DNA of 64,000 bases from Zhengitettix transpicula. Taxonomy: Eukaryota > Arthropoda > Insecta > Orthoptera > Tetrigidae. The notes under the pieces were generated by a model. It worked only from the letters and a program-made list of their open reading frames with translations. It ran no database searches and was not told where the DNA came from. Below are positions 59,401 to 64,000 of this stretch, in pieces (the first letter of the stretch is position 1; each line of letters starts with the position of its first letter). Position numbers and translations under genes: made by a program. The stretch covers positions 131,831,600 through 131,895,599 of the forward strand of contig CM073590.1 of the NCBI GenBank assembly GCA_037074705.1, written 5' to 3'.

Positions 59401-61207
59401 AGCATTTACTGAATGAGCTTTCTATGTTCAGTCATTTTAATCTGCACGATAAAATTATAAAATTATATTTTTAATCCAAGACTTAAAAGACAAAATTTTT
59501 AATTCATGTATATTAATATTAATATTAATATTACGAAGTGAACATTATAGCTTTAATTATAAATTCATACTATGAACTTCAGGACAAATGTCATGGTATT
59601 CTATATAATCCTGATTTACATGAATTGTTTTATATTAGTTTTATTGAAAAGGTTTATCTTGTACTCAATTTCTTCACAATGCTACTGTAAACATGTTATT
59701 CTTTGACAAAATAAAAAATATATTAATTTATATCATTTTATGATAATTTAAATTTTTAATGGAATATAAAAATATCAGTCTTCACAATATTGAAATTGCA
59801 TATTCATAGAAGTTTTATGTTTGTGATAATTGTTGATAATTTGCCACCGGGATAAATACCATTCGCAATAAACGATATATTTCAATACACTTAACTTAAT
59901 CTGACAATAATAGCTTATTAAATAAACACAAACTTCCAATTTGTCAGAAAATAAGTTATTGTATGAGTGAAACAAAACATAATTGCAATGTACGATGTTT
60001 CGTCCACAATTTTGGGACTTCATAAGGTAACTGACAGTTTTGAATGTATGCATATATATAATAAATATAACTTTATAGTCATGGACTGCGTCTTATCCAA
60101 AATTATGGGTGAAACGTCTTATATTGTAATTATTTTTTGATTTAGTTAAATACTACAAGTTTTTTTTGACATAACGGCTGTTTTTATGTTTATACTTCTA
60201 TATTAAATATAATTATTTTTATACATACATCGATTCTGAACCTTTTATTTTGTGTATGTTTGTTCAATTTAATTTATATTTATCGAATTCAATTTTATGT
60301 AGTGGTTCGATAATGATGTGGGTGTTTAAGTCTCAGCCTTAGCATAATTATTTTGGTAATACAACCTTACCTTAAAATTCTATATTTTACTACTATAATT
60401 ATAATTAATTACGTAAATAATACACTTTTGATCTAGTAGGGAAATTATATCTCGTGTTTTAGTAAGATTCATTGATTTTGTTTATGGTTTTGAACGTGAA
60501 ATTAATGTCATTAATGCCGTTATTAAACAATTTTCGGTGTTACTTTACCTACATAGTTGATTGGTACTTGCTCTCCGTGCTCTGGTTTCTAATATTTTGT
60601 GACAACATTGATAAATTACATTTATTTAAAATGAATGCATTGTAACTGATATCCGTATGATTCAGAGTAACATTACGTAAATATAACGAAGGCAAAGAAT
60701 CCCCTCAACGTTACATTGAAAATTATTTCTTTTAATCCTCTTTCAGGGGGGACCTTTTATTTGTTCTAGTACAGTCATTTAACCGAAAAGGTATAATGTT
60801 GTAAATACTTTATTTATATACTTTCCGTAGTGTTATTTAATTCAATGTTTTTCGGCGCCATTACTTGTAGACAGTACTTTAAAAAAGTAATTTCATGTAG
60901 AGATGTATTCCATATAATTTAATTTAAATAACAATTTATATTTTTGTAGCATGGTGCGTATTCAACGACGTATTAAGGACGGATTAGACTTACTTCAGTA
61001 TTTCACCACGAGAGAGTGGGTTTTTCCCAGCAAAAAATTCCTTTCACTCTACAGTGAAATGAACGACACGGATAAACGAAAATTTAACATGGATATGGAG
61101 GCAGTAGACGAAGACGAGTATCTCAAGCTCAGCGTCCTCGGGGCTCGCCAATTTTGCCTCAAGGAGGACCTCAAATCCCTGCCGAGGTGCCGAAGGAACA
61201 TGAAGAT
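38246..61207 (+). CDS. FAR: Fatty acyl-CoA reductase, seven exons, 3' end missing
   Basis: Joined CDS 38246-38455, 47979-48227, 50111-50256, 50759-50868, 53830-54028, 58934-59173, 60950-61207: 1412 bases, 470 complete codons, no internal stop. FARs are known to reduce fatty acyl-CoA to fatty alcohol with NADPH at ER or peroxisomal membranes, supplying waxes, cuticular lipids or pheromones. Seen: TGGTGFMG cofactor loop (residues 23-30), HGD and ARPSI motifs of the extended SDR fold, catalytic YTFTK (Y211, K215), IPVDIAINGLI, IPVYNLT-like MPVYNLT, then FAR_C (sterile) from about residue 355 including a hydrophobic stretch. Intron phases 0,0,2,1,2,2 are consistent across every junction. By recalled similarity it is closest to the CG5065-like subfamily. 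Usual length is 500-520 residues, so about 40 C-terminal residues (often a membrane helix) are missing. The donor at 61208 shows that the gene continues. The specific product alcohol cannot be told. Confidence 0.93.
39850..41119 (+). pseudogene. RTE-like reverse transcriptase pseudogene
   Basis: Fragments in several frames follow the order of an insect non-LTR RT. They are SPGTDWN (usual PGxDxI), CPIYKKGDMFACRN, a LEYVNNQIGNYQG-like segment, SFIEHxKRFQVSPKLIRIII, LKEALRQGNSLAF, then FNALEYSTSRYGLIINQNKS. After these come YEFETVQQFTYIGVFI (the usual FKYLG), and finally GKRILRRPGAR with IDEDVR (usual RRPRxRWxDDV). The YADD box is not readable. The endonuclease domain is missing. Its end coincides with the SINE insertion site. 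Confidence 0.78.
41120..41382 (-). mobile_element. tRNA-derived SINE with 14-bp target duplication
   Basis: The body 41134-41368 is flanked by AAATAACTTATAAT at 41120-41133 and exactly again at 41369-41382. On the minus strand the head has a pol III A box (TGGTGTAGTGGCC) and a B box in GTCCCGGGTTCGAATCCC, spaced as in tRNA, then a tRNA-unrelated body ending GAGCAGAGGAAGAAG. The perfect duplication means a fairly recent L1/RTE-type insertion into the RTE remnant's tail. Confidence 0.9.
44641..44950 (+). mobile_element. Retroposon family E copy with internal deletion
   Basis: Carries the 5' blocks (GGTTCCCACAAGCCG, TTCCGGGGTC, GGGCATACGGTAAG) up to GTCGGCCAGCTGCCTCCTAA. It then jumps straight to TGGCTACC, ATTTCAAATATCTTCCTATG and TGTTACTCTAAAAC. 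The middle 200 bases are gone. Confidence 0.7.
46150..46625 (+). pseudogene. Second mariner transposase pseudogene
   Basis: Reads ILDDDSSGHRTSATTKDKIA then EIHNAVEKDRRSKIRE, LLTVDQKRNRIAQQCLDLSK, KTWIHNC, SSESNQQSN and KFWNGRGVI, with many stops. This matches the mariner order from the DDPRSGRPS linker through LTxDQKxxR, VDETWIHHY, PESKQQS and VFWDARGVI. The first catalytic Asp, in the usual VDETWIH, is lost (reads LRKTWIH). It is a different lineage from 6072-6625. Confidence 0.82.
47498..47737 (+). repeat. 119-bp tandem duplication in FAR intron 1
   Basis: Two units with the blocks CTCCTAGCGGCTGAG, CACATTAAGCTGTATGGTAA and CTCAGTGACTTTATAATTAT, starting 119 bp apart. A few substitutions separate them. 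Confidence 0.88.
47979..48227 (+). CDS. FAR: FAR exon 2, Rossmann domain
   Basis: Residues 71-153, 83 whole codons. The acceptor TTGTTGGCAG ends at 47978 and the donor CAG|GTACAT is at 48228. It encodes the VFQRLRLENPEALKKL segment, the HGDIQSEGLGL loop, VFHCAATLRLEAKLKDAVHMN and the NLMGTWNVL stretch, all standard FAR landmarks. It is clearly richer in GC than the flanking intron. Phase 0 at both ends means the exon could be skipped without shifting frame, though that would remove the core fold. Confidence 0.93.
48440..48560 (-). mobile_element. Candidate tRNA-related SINE fragment
   Basis: The minus strand shows TTGCGTAGTGGTACATCGCT (A-box-like) followed about 70 bases later by GGTTGGATTC (B-box-like, degenerate). 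No target duplication or second copy found. Confidence 0.35.
48664..49310 (+). repeat. 323-bp tandem duplication in FAR intron 2
   Basis: Units 48664-48986 and 48987-49310 are nearly identical, each from GGCCAATTATTCTATTTTTC to GTCTATGCGATTA. Only a handful of differences means a recent event. Confidence 0.93.
49400..49740 (+). mobile_element. Retroposon family E, diverged copy in FAR intron 2
   Basis: Recognisable blocks GGCTTGGGACAAGCACCAAG, GGTCCTACCTAATGCA, GAATTTCCGGGTAG, CCTTTCAAATCG and GGATGACTCTCATGCAG follow the family order with heavy divergence. A 112-codon frame covers it, in keeping with the open frame seen in other copies. Confidence 0.6.
50111..50256 (+). CDS. FAR: FAR exon 3
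   Basis: Residues 154-202 (the last is split). The acceptor TGTGTTTTAG ends at 50110 and the donor CAG|GTATCT is at 50257. It encodes VLVHLSTAFCHCDLEEMSEQ, the conserved HLSTAF strand around the active site, then the variable cap with YPCPYDPHDIMRC. It ends in phase 2 inside the SR|L junction. Readings past 50256 continue into intron and are not part of the protein. Confidence 0.92.
50759..50868 (+). CDS. FAR: FAR exon 4, catalytic YxxxK
   Basis: Residues 202-239 (both ends split). The acceptor CTGTTTCAG ends at 50758 and the donor ATAG|GTGATT is at 50869. It contains PHPNTYTFTKRLAEILVSEQ: Tyr211 and Lys215 are the SDR catalytic pair in the FAR-typical context PNTY(T/S)xTK. It then runs to VVIARPSI. 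At 110 bp it is too short to be found by open-reading-frame length alone. Confidence 0.93.
51354..52376 (+). mobile_element. Solo LTR, family A, in FAR intron 4
   Basis: Starts TGTAATCCTAATTAGAGGCC and ends ATTCATTACA. It shares ATGGCCT, a GTATTCGTCAGATTTCATTC box and CCTGAGAGAAGAG with 1384-2428. Near its end are two successive ATTACA-plus-PBS-like units (52264 and 52319; the second reads TGGCGAACAACGTGGGCC). The flanks are ATAT and ATAA, consistent with an AT-rich target. Confidence 0.75.
52661..52860 (-). mobile_element. Dispersed repeat family B, copy 3
   Basis: Matches the left part of copy 1: GCGTTGAACGGGTTTTCATAA, CAGCGACATCCATAATC, GGATTTGACTCCAAT, GTAACGCCCCTCCACC and CCTAAGGGTGCT. 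It begins with ACTAGCTGTGTGCCCGGCGT, a phrase like the ends of several insect RTE-related repeats. Confidence 0.55.
53830..54028 (+). CDS. FAR: FAR exon 5, end of NAD-binding domain
   Basis: Residues 239-305. The acceptor TGTGTTTCAG ends at 53829 and the donor CAGAG|GTAAAG is at 54029. It encodes VTPAWKEPVPGWVDSLNGP, the G(A/C)GKGVIRS motif seen in essentially all insect FARs, then SEVIPVDIAINGLISLA. GC content is far above the surrounding intron. A same-length minus-strand frame over this exon is a shadow. Confidence 0.93.
54647..54801. mobile_element. Fold-back element in FAR intron 5
   Basis: Arms of about 65 bp are near reverse complements: GTAGATTTCTCC, TTTCAACCCGGGTTATAT and CGTTAGCTAG on the left, their complements on the right, with a short loop. 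A partial extra copy of the arm tip lies at 54618. No coding. Confidence 0.72.
54802..57360. other. Rest of FAR intron 5, left part
   Basis: AT-rich. Frames at 55573-55842 (+, 89 codons) and 56851-57051 (minus, 66 codons) look protein-like in composition but match nothing I can name. Confidence 0.35.
57361..58329 (-). mobile_element. Solo LTR, family A, minus orientation, FAR intron 5
   Basis: The ends TGTAATGAGC and TTAATTAGTATTACA are flanked by ATAT on both sides. It is the reverse complement of family A: CTTCTTCTCAGGGTC matches the CCTGAGAAGAGAG box, GAAATCTGAC the GTCAGATTTC box, and the right end the LTR start. On the minus strand the 3' end has degenerate PBS-like sequences (e.g. GTGCCAACCTAGGGCAAAT). 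Confidence 0.75.
58465..58560 (-). mobile_element. tRNA-derived SINE, head-to-head partner 1
   Basis: The minus strand reads AGCTCAGCCATGAAATTTCA (A-box arm) and ACCCGGGTTCGCTTCCCGG (B box), then a tail TTTTCCATCCTGA. It faces a related tRNA-like unit 170 bp away on the other strand. Confidence 0.6.
58725..58820 (+). mobile_element. tRNA-derived SINE, head-to-head partner 2
   Basis: Contains a D-arm-like ATATCTCAGTGCCAGAGCAG, an anticodon-arm-like CCGC/GCGG hairpin, a T-arm/B box CCGTATTCGATTCCGGG and partly pairing ends. The tail TTTTTCCATCCTGA is the same as in partner 1. The tail and the mismatched T stem argue against a working tRNA gene. Confidence 0.62.
58934..59173 (+). CDS. FAR: FAR exon 6, start of FAR_C domain
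   Basis: Residues 305-385. The acceptor CTTTTTGCAG ends at 58933 and the donor TTT|GTGAGT is at 59174. The join gives KQRESKMPVYNLTAGEVKRM, matching the usual IPVYNLTS step in FARs. WADILERGRKVIYDYPFEM and WYPDGNIRSSKLMHDICSIF follow, then a hydrophobic helix (HLMPAYFIDFLMFIF) just before the FAR_C core. In the genomic frame a stop follows the donor at once, which supports the splice. Confidence 0.92.
59508..59534. repeat. Short (ATT)n-type microsatellite
   Basis: TTAATATTAATATTAATATT in FAR intron 6, a simple repeat of period 6. Confidence 0.7.
60950..61207 (+). CDS. FAR: FAR exon 7, FAR_C core; not the last exon
   Basis: Residues 385-471 (last split). The acceptor ATTTTTGTAG ends at 60949 and the donor AT|GTAAGC is at 61208. 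It encodes MVRIQRRIKDGLDLLQYFTT, REWVFPSKKFLSLYSEM and the conserved LSVLGARQFCLKEDLKSLP block, then RCRRNMK. In relatives this is followed by an LYxLHR-type tail and a membrane helix. I could not find that exon in 61208-64000, so it is probably beyond the right edge. A stop right after the donor makes a genuine terminus here unlikely. Confidence 0.9.
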
Positions 61208-62829
61208 GTAAGCGACATTGTTTCTAAATATATCTTTACTCTAGTCAAGCAACACGAAACCATAAGTCAAGGTATTTGTTATGTGTAAATAAATGTAGAA
61301 TTGTGTTAAACTAGCCCTTTTCTCGTCGATTTTGGTAATGAACGTAGCATTACGAGTTAATTTTTAATACGTTATCTTAATCAATATTAAAGTGAAACTT
61401 TTAGCTATGTCAAACATTAATCAGCTCTTTTATTCCTTTATTGAAGTAAAAACGTTTTTGGGCGGAGTGAAGTGTTCATTCTGGTAAACTGCGGGCACAT
61501 GTTTTTATTTATTCACCAAAAATGGGCACTTGCTCAGTATCATATTAAATGATATATAAATTATTGATACTAAAATTAATCAACAATTTAACTCAGGAAA
61601 AGAGTATAATCCAACCAAGATATTTTTTGTTCAAAGGAATACGTACCATATACACTCGTAATATTCGTATAATTGTATGCCTATTATCGTTTTTGAAAGA
61701 AACATGGGAGAAAATTCGTGTATATTTCCATGCTAATTAATCTATATAAACTTTGTATACTGGTGAAGGACTGGCCTTTTTTATCCTATTCAGTTGTAAT
61801 TCTAAACTTAATTTCCCTTTTGTAGCTTATCCGAGTCCTAAATGAGTTATTTTCTTTTTGGATCCCAATACATCGCTCTCATATTCTAAAACGAGGGATT
61901 TGTAAGCGACTATCTTACCGTTTTTCTTAATTTTTTTTCTCAAGGCTTCTAATAATAATTAATTATTACGTGAAATTTTGCACATTACATCTAATAATAC
62001 GGTAAATAATGTTAAAAATGACATTCAAATTTAAGCAATATTTAATCCATATTATTTTAAATAAATTATGTCTTAACTTATGTGAAATAGTAGGATCTTA
62101 CTGTTCAACTTAAAGTTCTCGAAAGAATAAAGTAGCATAGCTTTGCGCAATCTCTGCCCGCATTCTTTCTGCCACGTAATTCTTACGCAACGGTACATCT
62201 CTGCTGTGATTTAACTGGATTTACTACATCATAATAAAAAATGCAGGAACTTCAATTAATATACACAACTAATTTAAAAGGTCTCACATTTAATTATTTT
62301 TATAAGTGAAGAGGTACTCATCCAAGGTCGAAACTTCGTATTTGATGTAATTCAGGTTTTGTAATTTGTAATTTTTCACTATTGATTATCAGACATTATT
62401 TCTGACTTATTTGTTGAATAATAATTATATAAATCAACAAGAATGTCATATAATGTTAAATGGAAACGATAATTATCCAATTCTTTTTGTTACGATTTTA
62501 ATTTTGTTTGACAATTACTGTCTGAAATAATCTTAGAAACGCTGACTGTCCCGCAATACTCTTTGAAGATATTTCAGTGTTTTCTTAATTTAATAAACCG
62601 CATGAATCAGTCCCTGTTATGAATCTACGTAACTTTAATATTGCGAATTTAAAATTAAAAACTAATGCTGGACCTACTAACTACGAGTCACTATTTTTAT
62701 TTTTCATTTAACATCTTTGCAATTTATCGAGTTCATTAGATACATCCTTCACACTCGTGTTTAAATTTATTTCAAACCGTTACCGTGAGTGGCGCTGTCA
62801 TAGCATGTTTTCAAGATGGCTGCTGCACT
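61208..62829. other. FAR intron 7 (presumed), no exon seen
   Basis: AT-rich. I looked for an acceptor followed by a basic-then-hydrophobic FAR tail and found none. Confidence 0.5.
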
Positions 62830-63040
62830 TCATTTGACAAAAGCGACGTGCTGTTATAGAATTTCTGTGCTTTGAGATAGAGATAGTGGGAAATATCCAC
62901 AAGAAATTGAAAAGGTGTATAGAGTTGCTGCTGTCGATCGCAGTACAGTTAGTCGGTGAGCAAGCAGATTACATGATGAAAGAGGGCACGCCAATAAATG
63001 GCATAATCCTCGCAGCGCCAGATTCACTGTCATTGTGCAG
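62830..63040 (+). pseudogene. Third mariner-type transposase, N-terminal fragment
   Basis: Reads RRAVIEFLCFEIEIVGNIHK, then one frame over PQEIEKVYRVAAVDRSTVSR, a stop, ASRLHDERGHAN and NPRSA. This is the helix-turn-helix and linker of a mariner group (IHxEIxxVYG, VDxSTVxRWxxR, PRSGRP). The catalytic domain is absent. Confidence 0.72.
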
Positions 63041-64000
63041 TGAGTTAACATAACATGGCCGGAATATGTGCAAAAATTAAATTTTGTTCCTAAGGGATGT
63101 ATATGTAGACTGACTGTAGGTTAAAAATAAATGTTTTACATTACCGTTGGAGTTTCTTAGTTACAATAAATTAGTTACAAAGAATTTGGGTACAACACTG
63201 GTGAAAAACGTTTTATGGGATTGACATCTCGTATAAATTAAATTTTGATTCATATATTGGTCAGGAAAATATTTATGGCTGTAAACACAATTCACAATGG
63301 GAACCAATTTTTAAAATTATCTTTAAAGTATTTTCTTCTATCATTCAATTCCTGAACTGTCACAGAAGTCCCCCTTCTCATAAAAAATATCATGGCTATT
63401 TCAAACCAGTCGGCTCAATGATTACAAAAATTGTCGTCTTAACATCGGAAATGTATAGTGATCAGTTGAAAAAATGCTAACCATTTGGTTCAGTAAAATA
63501 TCCAATGGCGACACACAAGGAAAAGATACAAGTGTATCTGCAGGTGTTAACCTAAAACAATCTTAAATGACTAAAAACTTAAAAGTATTTGATAATTTTT
63601 TGTTCCTCACCTACATTACCTTTTTCATGTTCTTTTTACCTATCCATTGCTGTTGTAACTAATGCAATTTCTCTATATATAGTATTAATTTCAGGAAACA
63701 TAAACATATTTTAGCAGTCCTAACTGTCAAATAATACTCATTACATAAAAGGATAAACTTTACTTGATTGGCTTTCTATGCTTATTAGTACTTAACGATT
63801 ATTACACTTAAAATTTTAATATAAGAGGTTTTTAACTATCACATTTCTAAAATTGGAATACAATTAACGAGTAAAAGTCATTTGGGAGACTACCTAAATT
63901 TAAGATTTTATTTAATGAAAAGATAGTATACATATATAAAGTAGACAACAAACTAACATTTACTTCTATTATTTAGTTTCTTAAATTATATCAATTATTT
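63041..64000. other. Right-edge AT-rich sequence
   Basis: Nothing recognised. Presumed still inside the FAR gene. Confidence 0.35.

Overview
The window looks like part of a large, AT-rich, repeat-laden animal genome, most probably a hemimetabolous insect such as a stick insect or cockroach/termite. It has long introns, few coding exons, GT-AG splice sites, and mariner, Jockey-like, RTE-like and Ty3/Gypsy-like remnants plus tRNA-derived SINEs. Most short open frames here are chance. The species cannot be fixed from the sequence alone.

The one convincing host gene is a fatty acyl-CoA reductase (FAR, CG5065-like) on the + strand. Seven coding exons (38246-38455, 47979-48227, 50111-50256, 50759-50868, 53830-54028, 58934-59173, 60950-61207) join in one frame to about 470 residues. 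They carry the TGGTGFMG cofactor motif, the YTFTK catalytic motif and the C-terminal FAR_C (sterile) domain. The last C-terminal exon is not seen and probably lies past the right edge. A GC-rich, well-bounded exon-like block at 15299-15399 may be a 5' non-coding exon, which would make the first intron about 23 kb.

The left part (1-38 kb) is transposon territory. Bases 1-3952 hold LTR pieces landed in and around a (TA)n tract. Next come a broken mariner copy (6072-6625), a minus-strand DDE transposase remnant (8341-8905), a solo LTR with a perfect target duplication (12361-13125), a Jockey-like tail (14655-15005), a 113-bp tandem duplication (19158-19383), a longer minus-strand Jockey remnant (19999-20885), and an inverted-repeat MITE (21285-21692). 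A processed pseudogene resembling PRC1/Fascetto (21955-22590) and a second solo LTR (23237-24242) follow. A dispersed retroposon of about 470 bp recurs at least nine times across the window. A second repeat family with a shared minus-strand reading occurs at 31041, 31910 and 52661.

The right part (38-64 kb) is the FAR gene, its introns filled with mobile DNA. They hold an RTE-like reverse transcriptase remnant (39850-41119) cut by a tRNA-derived SINE with a 14-bp target duplication, and a second mariner (46150-46625). They also hold 119-bp and 323-bp tandem duplications, LTRs at 51354-52376 and 57361-58329, a fold-back element (54647-54801), and two head-to-head tRNA-like SINEs (58465-58820). 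A third mariner fragment lies at 62830-63040.

No CRISPR array, rRNA or operon is present, and no complete autonomous transposon was found. The most unusual observation is an LTR family whose 3' ends carry two or three successive copies of an end-plus-tRNA-Lys primer-site motif, as if the LTR had grown outward by repeatedly absorbing its own primer-binding site.
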